Positions 17,993-31,557 are shown, counted from the stretch's first letter. The stretch is 64,000 nucleotides of DNA from Pipra filicauda (GCF_003945595.2 NW_024104448.1:10309-74308), one strand, 5' to 3'. Program-made: numbers and translations. The notes: generated by a model from the letters alone, not told the origin.

Positions 17993-19687
17993 GGGCTCCT
18001 CGCTGCCCGGGGGCCGAAGCGCGCCTTCCGCGCGCCTGCTTCCCTGTCCGTTGTGGCGGCCGCAGCCAGGCGCTGAGTGCCCGCTCCCCGCGCGGGCAGG
18101 GCCGCTGGCTCCAGGAGTGGCGGGGCAGCGCCGGCGCCTCGAGGATTCCCGGGATTCCCTCGCCGGTTTCCAGGCAACGCTCCCCGCGCGCTCCTCGCTC
18201 CACGGCCGAAAGTGCGCAGCCAATGGGAGGCGGTGGAGTGGGCGGGGCGAGGCGGGGATTGGGCGGGGCGAGGGCGGGGCCGAGAGGGGCGGTTGGTGGG
18301 GTTTGGGTGCGGGTGGGAGCGGGCGGGGCCGGGAGCGGGAGCGCTGCCGCTGAGCGACCCCCGGGCAGCGGCCCCCGGGCAGCGGCCCCCGGGCAGCGGC
18401 CCCCGGGCAGCGGCCCCGGTGCGCGGCCCCAGGGGAGAGACCCCCGGTTCGTGGCCCCCGGTGCGCGGCCCCGGGGGAGAGACCCCCCGTGTGCGGCCCC
18501 CGGCGAGTGGCCGCTGGTGAGCGGCCCCCAGTAAATGACAGCCGGTGAGCGACCCGCGGTGAAGAAGCCCCGGTAAGTGAGCCCTGGGGAGGGACCGCGG
18601 TGAGCGACCCCCGGTGAACAACCCCTGGCAAGTGAGCCCCGGGGAGGGACCCTCGGCAAGTGACCCCCGGTGAGTGAGCCCCGGGGAGGGACCCCCAATG
18701 AGTGAGCCCCGGGGAGGGAGCCCCGGTGCGCGGCCCCCGCGGGGTGTCGGGCCGGGGCTGGGCGCGTTCCTTCCCCGTGCAGAGCCGAGCGGGGCCGTGG
18801 CGGGAGCGGGGCCGGAGCGGAGCCGGCCGGGGGGGCAGAGGGGAGCCCTGAGCCGCCTTCTGCCGAGGGGGCTGCTGGAAAGGAGCCTGGGCTGGGAGGA
18901 CCGGGGCACGTGGCCCGAGGCTGAGGCAGGGGAGCTTCTTCAGGTCAGCTCCTGGAGAAAGGTTTCTCGCTGTGTTTTTCGGGAGGGGGCTCGGGCACTG
19001 CAATGGGTTGCCCAGGCGGAGCCAGCACGCCGGCAGGTGTTTCAGAGGCACCTGCATCTGGCCATGGCTGACACGCTGTAGTGGTTTGGGGGTTCCTGGG
19101 GCAGTGCTGGGTTGACAGTTGGACTTGATGGAATCATGGAACGGGCTGAGTTGGGAGGGTCCCACCGGCACCGTGGAGTCCAGCTCCTGAGTTTTAGGCA
19201 CCACTAAAGGAACTGAATCTGCGTCGAGCTGTTTGGCTCCAAAACCTCTTCTGCCCCTAGTCTACACTGCAAAGTAAAACAAAACAGACCGTGCAAAATA
19301 GAGGCCTGTGTTCCCCCCAAAGGGAAGGCAGGCAGTTACAAACCAGGACAATAAATCAAAAAGAGCTTACATTCATGGGCCCCCCAGTTGTATGACACAT
19401 CAAACCAGTCCGCTGTTACCCATGTAGAACTCTCATCAGGAACCCCAAACTTTCTTGTGTGTATTTGTATAGATATGTATATATACACATACATATGTAT
19501 AGATATCTATTTGTGTGTATCTCTAAAAGATTCTGTATCTTTTGAAGTGATATTGGCATGCTATTGTTGTGTGGCAACAAGTGGACTTAAAAGGTTACAA
19601 CACTTTAGGAGATCGCCTTTCTGCTTGTGGGTTCTACTTTTTAAAGAAGGTAACAAGAAAAGAACTCTTTAGCCAAATATAAGGTAA
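17993..19687 (+). repeat. 1.69-kb tandem unit, copy 2
   Basis: A 1695-bp repeat of the preceding unit with the same order of parts. It has more CCCCGGGCAGCGG units than copy 1 (about 18357-18420). The junction with copy 1 reads AAATATAAGGTAA then GGGCTCCTCG, whereas the single-copy version continues AAATATAAGTTAAGACATT into segment U. The tandem arose by joining the AT tail to the CpG block start. Confidence 0.9.
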
Positions 19688-20748
19688 GGGCTCCTCGCTG
19701 CCCGGGGGCCGAAGCGCGCCTTCCGCGCGCCTGCCTCCCTGTCCGTTGTGGCGGCCGCAGCCAGGCGCTGAGTGCCCGCTCCCCGCGCGGGCAGGGCCGC
19801 TGGCTCCAGGAGTGGCGGGGCAGCGCCGGCGCCTCGAGGATTCCCGGGATGCCCTCGCCGGTTTCCAGGCAACGCTCCCCGCGCGCTCCTCGCTCCACGG
19901 CCGAACGTGCGCAGCCAATGGGAGGCGGTGGAGTGGGCGGGGCGAGGCGGGGATTGGGCGGGGCGAGGGCGGGGCCGAGAGGGGCGGTTGGTGGGGTTTG
20001 GGTGAGGGTGGGAGCGGGCGGGGCCGGGAGCGCTGCAATGGCCCCGGTGCGCGGCCCCAGGGGAGAGACCCCCGGCGAGTTGTCCCCGGTGCGCGGCCCC
20101 GGGGGAGAGACCCCCCGTGCGCGGCCCCCGGCGAGTGGCCGCTGGTGAGCGGCCCCCAGTAAATGACAGCCGGTGAGCGACCCGCGGTGAAGAAGCCCCG
20201 GTAAGTGAGCCCTGGGGAGGGACCGCGGTGAGCGACCCGCGGTGAACAACCCCTGGCAAGTGAGCCCCGGGGAGGGACCCTCGGCAAGTGACCCCCGGTG
20301 AGTGAGCCCCGGGGAGGGACCCCCAATGAGTGAGCCCCGGGGAGGGGTCCCCGGTGCGCGGCCCCCGCGGGGTGTCGGGCCGGGGCTGGGCGCGTTCCTT
20401 CCCCGTGCAGAGCCGAGCGGGGCCGTGGCGGGAGCGGGGCCGGAGCGGAGCCGGCCGGGGGGGCAGAGGGGAGCCCTGAGCCGCCTTCTGCCGAGGGGGC
20501 TGCTGGAAAGGAGACTGCGCTGGGAGGACCGGGGCACGTGGCCCGAGGCTGAGGCAGGGGAGCTTCTTCAGGTCAGCTCCTGGAGAAAGGTTTCTCGCTG
20601 TGTTTTTCGGGGGGGGCTCGGGCACTGCAATGGGTTGCCCAGGCGGAGCCCGCACGCCGGCAGGTGTTTCAGAGGCACCTGCATCTGGCCATGGCTGACA
20701 CGCTTTAGTGGTTTGGGGGTTCCTGGGGCAGTGCTGGGTTGACAGTTG
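19688..20748 (+). repeat. 1.69-kb tandem unit, copy 3, cut by the assembly gap
   Basis: Same unit, with a shortened minisatellite (the GC block goes directly from GGAGCGCTGCAATG to GGCCCCGGTGCGCGG near 20030). It ends inside the CR1-type fragment, where unknown bases begin. Confidence 0.9.
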
Positions 20749-21294
20749 NNNNNNNNNNNNNNNNNNNNNNNNNNNNNNNNNNNNNNNNNNNNNNNNNNNN
20801 NNNNNNNNNNNNNNNNNNNNNNNNNNNNNNNNNNNNNNNNNNNNNNNNNNNNNNNNNNNNNNNNNNNNNNNNNNNNNNNNNNNNNNNNNNNNNNNNNNNN
20901 NNNNNNNNNNNNNNNNNNNNNNNNNNNNNNNNNNNNNNNNNNNNNNNNNNNNNNNNNNNNNNNNNNNNNNNNNNNNNNNNNNNNNNNNNNNNNNNNNNNN
21001 NNNNNNNNNNNNNNNNNNNNNNNNNNNNNNNNNNNNNNNNNNNNNNNNNNNNNNNNNNNNNNNNNNNNNNNNNNNNNNNNNNNNNNNNNNNNNNNNNNNN
21101 NNNNNNNNNNNNNNNNNNNNNNNNNNNNNNNNNNNNNNNNNNNNNNNNNNNNNNNNNNNNNNNNNNNNNNNNNNNNNNNNNNNNNNNNNNNNNNNNNNNN
21201 NNNNNNNNNNNNNNNNNNNNNNNNNNNNNNNNNNNNNNNNNNNNNNNNNNNNNNNNNNNNNNNNNNNNNNNNNNNNNNNNNNNNNNNNNNNNNN
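20749..21294. other. Assembly gap (546 N)
   Basis: A run of N. It separates the third CpG-block unit from satellite monomers, so the true join, the number of tandem units and any segment U between them are unknown. Confidence 1.
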
Positions 21295-24233
21295 CGCTGC
21301 AATGGCTTGTCCCACCTTTTGAAAAATTGAAAGCAAACGTAGATTCCTGCCAGACAAAAAGTGCCACCACAGAAAACTCTTCCTGCCCAAGAAGTGCCCA
21401 GGCTGCCCCACCAACTGCAGCAGAAGTGAAAGGATCCAGAGATTTTTCCTTAGGGAAAGAGCTGCTGTTCCCTTTTTTCAGCCCTGCGCTGCAATGACCT
21501 GTCCCACCTCCTGAAAAACTGAATGCAAATGAAGATTCCTGCCAGACAAAAGGTGCCATCACAGAAAGGTCTTGCTGCCCAAGACGTGCCCAGGCTGCCC
21601 CAACAACTACACCTCAAAACCAAAGCTTCCAGACTTTTTTTCCTGGTGCAAAGGGCTGCTGTTCCCTTTTTTTCAACCCTACTCTGCAATGGCCTCTCCC
21701 ACCTTTTGGAAAATTGAATCCAAATGAAAATTCCTGCCAGACAAAAGGTGCCACCACAGAAAGATCTTTGCTGCCCAAGAAGTGCCCAGGCTGCCCCAAC
21801 AACTGCACCTCAAAGCCAAAGCTTCCAGACTTTTTTTCCTTAGGGAAAGAGCTGCTGTTCCCTTTTTTCAGCTCTGAGCTGCAATGGCCTGTCCCACCTC
21901 CTGGAATATAGAATCCAAATGAAGATTCCTACCAGACAAAGGTGCCACCACAGAAGGATCTTTGCTGCCAAGAAGTGCCAAGGCTGCCCCAACAACTACA
22001 CTTGAAGCCAAAGGTTCCAGACTTTTTTTCCTTAGGGAAAGAGCTGCTGTTCCCTTTTTTCAGCCCTGTGCTGCAGTGGCCTGTCCCACCTCCTGAAAAA
22101 CTGAATGCAAATGAAGATTCCTGCCAGACAAAAGGTGCCACCACAGAAAGATCTTTCCTGCCCAAGAAGTGACCAGGCTGCCCCACCAACTGCACCTCAA
22201 AGCCAAAGCTTTCAGACTGTTTTTCCTTGGGAAAGGCCTGCTGTTCCCTTTTTTCAGCCCTGTGCTGCAATGACCTGTCCCACCTCCTGAAAAATAGAAA
22301 CCAAATGAAGATTCCTACCAGACAAAGGGTGCCACCACAGAAAGATCTTTGCTGCCCAAGAAGTGCCAAGGCTGCCCCAACAACTACACTTGAAGCCAAA
22401 GGTTCCAGACTTTTTTTCCTTAGGGAAAGAGCTGTTGTTCCTTTTTTTCAGCCCTGCGCTGCAATGGCCTGTCCCACCTCCTGGAAAATTTACTCCGAAT
22501 GAAGATTCCTGCCAGACAAAAGGTGCCACCACAGAAAACTCTTGCTGCCTAAGAAGTGCCCAGCCTGCACCAACTACACCTGAAGCCAAAGCTTCCAGAG
22601 ATTTTCCCTGGTGGAAAGAGCTGCTGTTCCCTTTTTTCAGCCCTGTGCTTCAATGGCCGCTCCCACCTCCTGGAAAATAGAATCCAAATAAAGATTGCTG
22701 CCAGACAAAAGGTGCCACCACAGAAAGATCTTTACTGCCCAGGAAGTGCCCAGGCTGTCCCATAAACTGCACCTCAAAGCCAAAGCTTCCAGACTTCTTT
22801 TCCTTAGGGAAAGAGCTGCTGTTCCCTTTTTTCAGCCCTGTGCTGCAATGGCCGGTCCCACCTCCTGAAAAATAGAATCCAAATAAAGATTGCTGCCTGA
22901 CAAAAGGAGCCACCACAGAAAGATCTTTGCTGCCCAAGAAGTGCCCTGGTTGCCCCAACAACTGCAGCAGAAGCGAAAGGATCCAGAGATTTTTTCTGGT
23001 GGAAAGAGCTGCTGTTCCCTTTTTTCAGCCCTGTGCTGCAATGGCCTGTCCCACCTCCTGGAAAATTGAATCCAAATAAAGATTGCTGCCAGACAAAAGG
23101 TGCCACCACAGAAAACTCTTGCTGCCCAAGAAGTGCCCAGCCTGCACCAACTATACCTGAAGCCAAAGCTTCCAGACTGTTTTTCCTGGTGGAAAGAGCT
23201 GCTGTTCCCTTTTTTCAGTTCTGAGCTGCAGTGGCCTGTCCCACCTTTTGAAAAATTGAAAGCAAATGAAGATTGCTGCCAAACAAAAGGTGCCGCTAGA
23301 AAAAGCTCTTTGCTGCCCAAGAAGTGCCCAGGCTGCCCCACCAACTACACCTGAAGCCAAAGCTTCCAGACTGTTTTTCCTGGTGGAAAGAGCTGCTGTT
23401 CCCTTTTTTCAGTTCTGCGCTGCAATGGCCTGTCCCACCTTTTGAAAAATTGAAAGCAAATGAAGATTCCTGCCAGACAAAAAGTACCACCACAGAAAAC
23501 TCTTGCTGCCCAAGAAGTGCCCAGGCTGCCCCACCAACTGCAGCAGAAACGAAAGGATCCAGAGATTTTTCCTGAGGGAAAGAGTTGCTGTTCCGTTCTC
23601 TCAGCCCTGTGCTGCAATGGCCTGTCCTACCTCCTGAAAAATTGAATCCAAATGAAGATTCCTGCCAGAGAAAAGGTGCCGCCACAGAAAGATCTTTGCT
23701 GCCCAAGAAGTGCCCAGACTGCCCCACCAACTGCACCTCAAAGTCAAAGCTTCCAGACTTTTTTTCCTTTGGGAAAGAGCTGCTGTTCCCTTTTTGCAGC
23801 CCTGTGCTGCATTGGTCGGTCCCACCTTTAAAAAAATTGAATCCAAATGAAGATTCCTGCCAGACAAAAGGTGCCACCACAGAAAACTCTTGCTGCCCAA
23901 GAAGTGTCCAGGCTGCCCCACCAACTGCACCTGAAGCAAAAGGATCTAAAGATTTTTCCTGGTGGAAAGGGCTGCTGTTCCCTTTTTTCAGCCCTGGGCT
24001 GCAATGGCCAAAATAGATCCAAAAATTGAATGCAAATGAAGATTCCTGCCAGATAAAAGGTGCCACCACAGAAGCTCTTGCTGCCCAAGTAGTGCCTAGG
24101 CTGTTGCACCAACTGCCCCTCAAAGCGAAAGCATACAGACTTTCTTTTTTGGGATAAAGGCTGTTGTTTGTTTCTTTTTGGAACCCTGCACTCGTCTCCC
24201 AACATTGAAGACAAATGACACTTTATCCCAAAT
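21295..24233 (+). repeat. ~192-bp satellite array, second block
   Basis: About 15 monomers in + orientation, the same family as 1-5609, ending in the same diverged monomer (TTTCTTTTTTGGGATAAAGG) before module M. Its first ~0.6 kb is nearly identical to 29640-30260. Confidence 0.95.
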
Positions 24234-24918
24234 ATGAGGTGCCCAATCCATGCGTCCCTTGATGCTCTCCCAGTGCCACATCAGGATCCTGTGCAGCAAC
24301 ACGTGCTGCGTTGTCTCCTATGGCAAAAGCAGGTGTTCCCGACTCCAGGGCTCTTCCCCGATCCAGTATGGCAGGAGCAGGGGACGGAGTATCTCGGCAC
24401 CTCAGTTACTTCTGGCAAGAGACTCCATCCCTCCCAGAGCCTTTGGGAGACCTGCCGGAGTCACACCCAGGAGCCCCTCTGGCCAGGTCTCCCTGCTGCC
24501 GGGGAGGGGCGGGGAAGAGCAGAGCCCGCTCCTCGCCGAGGATGCACGTGGCAGCAAAAGGCTGCGGGTAGGAGTGGGAGCCCAGGCCATTGCCATCTAA
24601 GATTCCCAGGAGCAGGTGGCCCAGCAGCTCCTGTCCCCAAGACACTGGTTCTCAATCCACGGCTCCCGGGAAGCTGCGGCTTTGCCGGAGGAGAAGATCC
24701 TTTCTGTGGTGCTGGACAAGATCGTCCAGTGACGAAGGCAAGTGTTTTCCAACTCCAGGGCTGTCTCTTGAGCCGCTTCTAGAGTAGAATATCAGGGAAT
24801 ATCTCCGCATCTCTGTTCCTTCCTGCGATAGCCTCCATCCCTTCCCCAAGCTCTGGCAGTCCTGGTGGACTGCAGACAGATTAGCCTCTGCCTAAGGGGC
24901 AAAATCCAGCCTATACGG
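24234..24918 (+). repeat. Module M, copy 2
   Basis: Nearly identical to 5610-6287 by eye, in the same position between satellite and LTR-S. No recognisable gene. Confidence 0.85.
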
Positions 24919-25887
24919 TGTAAGGGGGGATACTTTTGAATTAGATGATCAATGGAGCATAGAGGCGTGAGAACGGAATCATATTAGGATGTGAAACCAG
25001 CTAGAGTATGGTACAATGTAACTTATGGCACAAGCTAATTGTAAGGTCCATTGTGCTTTTTAGCAAGTCAGCTTGATATCCCCTATTATCAGAGCTGAGT
25101 TCTTCCTTGGTTTTGCTACATATTGCAAGATAGATACATCTACCCTTGAAACACAATGGGAGAGGTCATCCATAGGGGTGAGAAAGATGATGATGGGAGA
25201 AAGATTATGTGGGCAGGGGTCGCTGGCCCCTTGCCCTACAAGTAGGGCATGCGCAGACTGTTGCCATTAGGTAATGATTAGGCGGGGTTTGGCTGCCATT
25301 CAGGCATCACCTTATACTACGTACTGGCCCTACGTAGTGTAATGTGGAACTGATAAAAATGGGGTGTCGGAGCTGCTGAGTCGAGCGATACTCATTATTC
25401 TACCACCGAGACTGTGTTGCTCCACGGGGACGCCCGCTAAGCACGGGTACCGACCAGCTGCTGCAGATCCTGACAGCCCTGGCCTGTCTGTGTGGGTAAG
25501 CACAGTTTGATAGGAAGCAACTGAGAGAACAAACTTTTTAATATCCTTTTAGTGTTCCTTTAACTCCCCTTTTATGTTTATAGTCTTTTTTTTCCTTTAG
25601 TTTCCCTTTTTACTAACCAATATCGTGTTATCCATAATACTGTGTTAAGATCCTTATTTTGTTTCCCCTTTTTCACTAGTTAATACTGTATTAAATGCTG
25701 TTTGTAGTGTTTGTTTTAATGCCACCCGATAAGGTAGTTATTTTGTATCCTTTTTTAGTTTTTAATTCCTCTTGCTAAGTTTATTACTATTATTATTATT
25801 CTCACTGTAATAAAAGATATTTTGTGTGCTTGAGTATTTTTTGGCACTTGTCTTTATTCCGGACACGTATCCGAACGTACTGCTACA
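24919..25887 (+). mobile_element. Solo LTR of the LTR-S family, copy 2
   Basis: Same termini and the same TACGG duplication as copy 1 (24914-24918 and 25888-25892), so this is the same insertion, duplicated with its surroundings. It has one unit of the U3 repeat where copy 1 has two. Confidence 0.9.
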
Positions 25888-26025
25888 TACGGCAAGGACT
25901 TCCAGTAGTTCAGTTTTGAGCCAGTAGGGCACTGCAGTACTGTTGTGTAAACACTAAATAAGGAGAAGGGGAAGGAAGAAAATAGAAACTTTTTTTTTTT
26001 TGGTTGCAAATAGTTTTTTTTCACG
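25888..26025 (+). other. Spacer holding the empty integration site
   Basis: Paralogue of 7292-7333 joined to 15969-16065. It reads through GAGCCAGTAGGGCACTGCAG without the provirus. An A/T-rich stretch with a T run follows. No gene seen. Confidence 0.85.
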
Positions 26026-26248
26026 TGGGTTTAGGGTGGATATTTGGGAAAGGTTCTTCCCTCCGAGGGTGGTTGGCACTGGACCAGGCTCCCCAGGGCA
26101 GTGGTCACAAACCAAGGCTGGCAGAGTTCAGGCACACGGTGTGACTCTTGGGGTCGGTCCTGTGCCGGGCAAAGGCTTGCACTCGACGCTCCTCGTGGGT
26201 CCCTCCCAACTCAGCATGTTCTGTGATGGTGCGATGAGTTCCCTGTCT
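26026..26248 (+). mobile_element. CR1 LINE 3' end fragment, paralogue
   Basis: Same fragment as 16066-16285 with few differences. Confidence 0.85.
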
Positions 26249-26270
26249 TTCAACACTTTTGTTCTTTTTA

Positions 26271-27810
26271 GGGCTCCTCGCTGCCCGGGGGCCGAAGCGC
26301 GCCTTCCGCGCGCCTGCTTCCCTGGCCGTTGTGGCGGCCGCAGCCAGGCGCTGAGTGCCCGCTCCCCGCGCGGGCAGGGCCGCTGGCTCCAGGAGTGGCG
26401 GGGCAGCGCCGGCGCCTCGAGGATTCCCGGGATTCCCTCGCCGGTTTCCAGGCAACGCTCCCCGCGCGCTCCTCGCTCCACGGCCGAACGTGCGCAGCCA
26501 ATGGGAGGCGGTGGAGTGGGCGGGGCGAGGCGGGGATTGGGCGGGGCGGGGGCGGGGCCGAGAGGGGCGGTTGGTGGGGTTTGGGTGAGGGTGGGAGCGG
26601 GCGGGGCCGGGAGCGGGAGCGCTGCCGCTGAGCGACCCCCGGGCAGCGGCCCCCGGGCAGCGGCCCCGGTGCGCGGCCCCAGGGGAGAGACCCCCGGTTC
26701 GTGGCCCCCGGTGCGCGGCCCCGGGGGAGAGACCCCCCGTGTGCGGCCCCCGGCGAGTGGCCGCTGGTGAGCGGCCCCCAGTAAATGACAGCCGGTGAGC
26801 GACCCGCGGTGAAGAAGCCCCGGTAAGTGAGCCCTGGGGAGGGACCCCGGTGAGCGACCCGCGGTGAACAACCCCTGGCAAGTGAGCCCCGGGGAGGGAC
26901 CCTCGGCAAGTGACCCCCGGTGAGTGAGCCCCGGGGAGGGACCCCCAATGAGTGAGCCCCGGGGAGGGATCCCCGGTGCGCGGCCCCCGCGGGGTGTCGG
27001 GCCGGGGCTGGGCGCGTTCCTTCCCCGTGCAGAGCCGAGCGGGGCCGTGGCGGGAGCGGGGCCGGAGCGGAGCCGGCCGGGGGGGCAGAGGGGAGCCCTG
27101 AGCCGCCTTCTGCCGAGGGGGCTGCTGGAAAGGAGCCTGCGCTGGGAGGAGCGGGGGACGTGGCCCGAGGCTGAGGCAGGGGAGCTTCAGGTCAGCTCCT
27201 GGAGAAAGGTTTCTGGCTGTGTTTTTCGGGGGGGGCTCGGGCACTGCAATGGGTTGCCCAGGCGGAGCCAGCACCCCGGCAGGTGTTTCAGAGGCGCCTG
27301 CATCTGGCCATGGCTGACACGCTTTAGTGGTTTGGGGGTTCCTGGGGCAGTGCTGGGTTGACAGTTGGACTTGATGGAATCATGGAACGGGCTGAGTTGG
27401 GAGGGTCCCACTGGCACCGTGGAGTCCAGCTCCTGAGTTTTAGGCACCACTAAAGGAACTGAATCTGCATCGAGCTGTTTGGCTCCAAAAACTCTTCTGC
27501 CCCTAGTCCTCTGTTCATTACCCGTGTAGAACTCTCATCAGGAACCCCAAACTTTCTTGTGTGTATTTGTATAGATATGTATAGATATGTAGAGGTAGAT
27601 AGATATACATACATAGATATGTATAGGTATACATTTGTGTGTATCTGTATAAGATTCTGTATCTTTGGATGTGATATTGGCATGCTATTGTTGTGTGGCA
27701 ACAAGTGGACTTAAAAGGTTACAACACTTTAGGAGATCACCTTTCTGCTTATGGGTTCTATTTTTTAAAGAAGGTAACAAGAAAAGGACTCTTTAGCCAA
27801 ATATAAGTTA
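26271..27810 (+). repeat. CpG block + CR1 end + AT tract, single copy
   Basis: CpG block to about 27188, CR1-type end 27190-27450, AT microsatellite 27560-27650, then the AAATATAAG tail. The tail leads into segment U, which gives the un-tandemised order. The ~110-bp stretch between CTGCCCCTAGTC and TTACCC that is present in copies 1 and 2 is missing here. Confidence 0.9.
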
Positions 27811-28910
27811 AGACATTAATCCGAGCAAATGTATGGATTTTTATTTCCAATTGTACAACAAGTCATTCAACTATTTGCATACTCCAAAGCTGGGTTGGAA
27901 ACTTCTCCCTCAGAAACAAGAAAAACTGTTTTCCGAGGCTGTTACTGACAGCCATGGCAGAGTTTCCAATAACAACTCTCCATTCTTGAAATGCAAAGCC
28001 TGAAAAATGAAACAAGCGTTAACCTGGAATTCTTGTTGCCAGCACTGATCTGGACAGAAGTTATTAGAGAGTGGAGCAAAGCTAGCACCACAAATAACCT
28101 TGGGCTCTCTAGCACCGCTCTGCATTCATTGGTCATGGCACCAAAGTTTTGCTTTTCAACCCATCTGCTAAGGAAACCTTGCCAGAAGAAAAGTGAGCTT
28201 ATAACACTACTTTTCTTAAGAAGTTAGGAGGCCTTAATCCAGTGTACACAGATGAGACCCTGAAATAGGAGAGAGGCCAGTTGCTGATGATCAGTGCAGA
28301 TGAGGAATCAGCTCTGCTGAGTAGGCTTCAAGCTTTGTGATTTTTACAAGTGCACTATTTCAACTCTGTTGTAGAAGAAACACTCTTTTCTGTTTGATCA
28401 ACTTTCCACTTTCAGAATACTGGAGTTTATCCCTCAAATTCAGCCTGTAGTTTCAAAAGATAAAAATCCTTCGAGGAAACCTTTCAGCCTCAGTAGCCAA
28501 TTGCAACATGCCCAGGGAAGTTCAGCAACAGCACCATTCAGTAAATACACTGTTCTGGACCAGACATCCCAGAGAGATTGAGCTCCAGTGCTAAACCCCA
28601 TAGAGTGTCAACTGCCATAAGAGCTGATTTTTGGCTTTGCTGAGATTCTCTCTTGTTTCCTTTGGTGTACCTGGCACATCTGGAGCAAGGGCTCAGGGCA
28701 GAAGTACATCCTTAGCAGGGTCAGTGCAGATCATGTCACAAGAGTATCGATTTCTGTAATTAAGGAAGGCAATTAGATACAGGAATTTATTTTTCTAGCC
28801 CCTCTTTCTCGACTACCGGTGTCTTACTTCATCATGCCCTGTGAGCAGTCCCAGTGCTCTGTGATTGATGCCGTAAGGGACTTGCTAACAGGGAACAAAC
28901 ACCTCCTAGA
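27811..28910 (+). repeat. Segment U, copy 1 (1.1 kb, low-copy)
   Basis: Non-satellite sequence found three times: here, and inverted at 47771-48872 and 52513-53618. It carries on its minus strand the terminal-exon-like signals described for the 47771 copy. The right end runs into satellite at AAAAAAGGTGCCACCACAG. I do not recognise a gene. Confidence 0.8.
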
Positions 28911-31557
28911 AAAAAGGTGCCACCACAGAAAGTTCTTGCTTCCCAAGAAGTGCCCAGGCTGCCCCAACAACTGCACCTGAAACCAAAGGATCCAGACTTA
29001 CTTTCCTGTGGAAAAGAGCTGCTCATCCATTTTTCAGCCCTGCGCTACAATGACCAAAATAACTCCCAAAATTGAATCCAACTAAAGATTGCTGCCAGAC
29101 AAAAGGTGCCACCACAGAAAACGCTTGCTGCCCAAGAAGTGCCTAGGCTGCCCCACCAACTGCACCTCCAAACCAAAGCTTCCAGCCTTTTTTTCCTGGT
29201 GGAAAGAGCTGCTGTTCCCTTTTTTCTGCCCTGCGCTGCAATGGCCGGTCCCAGCTCCTGGAAAATTGAATGTAAATGAAGATTCCTGCCAGAGAAAAGG
29301 TGCCACCACAGAAAGCTCTTTGCTGCCCAAGAAGTGCCCAGGCTGCCCCACCAACTGCACCTCAAAGCCAAAGCTTCCAGACTGTTTTTCCTGGTGGAAA
29401 GAGCTGCTGTTCCCTTTTTTTAACCCTGCGCTGCAATGGCCTGTCCCACCTCCTGAAAAATTGAAAGCAAATGAAGATTCCTGCCTGACAAAAGGTACCA
29501 CCAGAGAAAACTCTTGCTGCCCAAGAAGTGCCCAGGCTGCCCCACCAACTGCACCTCCAAGCCAAAGCTTCCAGACTGTTTTTCCTAGGGAATGGCCTGC
29601 TGTTCCCTTTTTTCAGTTCTGCGCTGCAATGGCCTGTCCCACCTTTTGAAAAATTGAAAGCAAATGAAGATTGCTGCCAGACAAAAAGTGCCACCACAGA
29701 AAACTCTTCCTGCCCAAGAAGTGCCCAGGCTGCCCCACCAACTGCAGCAGAAGTGAAAGGATCCAGAGATTTTTCCTTAGGGAAAGAGCTGCTGTTCCCT
29801 TTTTTCAGCCCTGCGCTGCAATGACCTGTCCCACCTCCTGAAAAACTGAATGCAAATGAAGATTCCTGCCAGACAAAAGGTGCCATCACAGAAAGGTCTT
29901 GCTGCCCAAGACGTGCCCAGGCTGCCCCAACAACTACACCTCAAAACCAAAGCTTCCAGACTTTTTTTCCTGGTGCAAAGGGCTGCTGTTCCCTTTTTTT
30001 CAACCCTACTCTGCAATGGCCTCTCCCACCTTTTGGAAAATTGAATCCAAATGAAAATTCCTGCCAGACAAAAGGTGCCACCACAGAAAGATCTTTGCTG
30101 CCCAAGAAGTGCCCAGGCTGCCCCAACAACTGCACCTCAAAGCCAAAGCTTCCAGACTTTTTTTCCTTAGGGAAAGAGCTGCTGTTCCCTTTTTTCAGCT
30201 CTGAGCTGCAATGGCCTGTCCCACCTCCTGGAATATAGAATCCAAATGAAGATTCCTACCAGACAAAGGTGCCACCACAGAAGGATCTTTGCTGCCAAGA
30301 AGTGCCAAGGCTGCCCCAACAACTACACTTGAAGCCAAAGGTTCCAGACTTTTTTTCCTTAGGGAAAGAGCTGCTGTTCCCTTTTTTCAGCCCTGTGCTG
30401 CAGTGGCCTGTCCCACCTCCTGAAAAACTGAATGCAAATAAAGATTGCTGCCAGACAAAAGGTGCCACCACAGAAAGATCTTTACTGCCCAGGAAGTGCC
30501 CAGGCTGTCCCATAAACTGCACCTCAAAGCCAAAGCTTCCAGACTTCTTTTCATTAGGGAAAGAGCTGCTGTTCCCTTTTTTCAGCCCTGTGCTGCAATG
30601 GCCGGTCCCACCTCCTGAAAAATAGAATCCAAATAAAGATTGCTGCCAGACAAAAGGAGCCACCACAGAAAGATCTTTGCTGCCCAAGAAGTGCCCTGGT
30701 TGCCCCAACAACTGCAGCAGAAGCGAAAGGATCCAGAGATTTTTTCTGGTGGAAAGAGCTGCTGTTCCTTTTTTTCAGCCCTGCGCTGCAATGGCCGGTC
30801 CCACCTCCTGGAAAAATTACTCCGAATGAAGATTCCTGCCAGACAAAAGGTGCCACCACAGAAAACTCTTGCTGCCTAAGAAGTGCCCAGCCTGCACCAA
30901 CTACACCTGAAGCCAAAGCTTCCAGAGATTTTTCCTGGTGGAAAGAGCTGCTGTTCCCTTTTTTCAGCCCTGTGCTGCAATGGCCGGTCCCACCTCCTGA
31001 AAAATAGAATCCAAATAAAGATTGCTGCCAGACAAAAGGTGCCACCACAGAAAGATCTTTACTGCCCAGGAAGTGCCCAGGCTGTCCCATAAACTGCACC
31101 TCAAAGCCAAAGCTTCCAGACTTCTTTTCCTTAGGGAAAGAGCTGCTGTTCCCTTTTTTCAGCCCTGTGCTGCAATGGCCGGTCCCACCTCCTGAAAAAT
31201 AGAATCCAAATAAAGATTGCTGCCTGACAAAAGGAGCCACCACAGAAAGATCTTTGCTGCCCAGGAAGTGCCCTGGTTGCCCCAACAACTGCAGCAGAAG
31301 CGAAAGGATCCAGAGATTTTTTCTGGTGGAAAGAGCTGCTGTTCCCTTTTTTCAGCCCTGTGCTGCAATGGCCGGTCCCACCTCCTGGAAAATTGAATCC
31401 AAATAAAGATTGCTGCCAGACAAAAGGTGCCACCACAGAAAACTCTTGCTGCCCAAGAAGTGCCCAGCCTGCACCAACTATACCTGAAGCCAAAGCTTCC
31501 AGACTGTTTTTCCTGGTGGAAAGAGCTGCTGTTCCCTTTTTTCAGTTCTGAGCTGCA
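28911..31557 (+). repeat. ~192-bp satellite array, third block
   Basis: About 14 monomers in + orientation. It includes runs nearly identical to 21295-21940 and to 22690-23220. It stops abruptly at GAGCTGCAG, where ERV-L pol sequence begins. Confidence 0.95.

Noticed and set aside
20568..21562. Open frames crossing the N run
   Set aside because: Translation across unknown bases carries no evidence.
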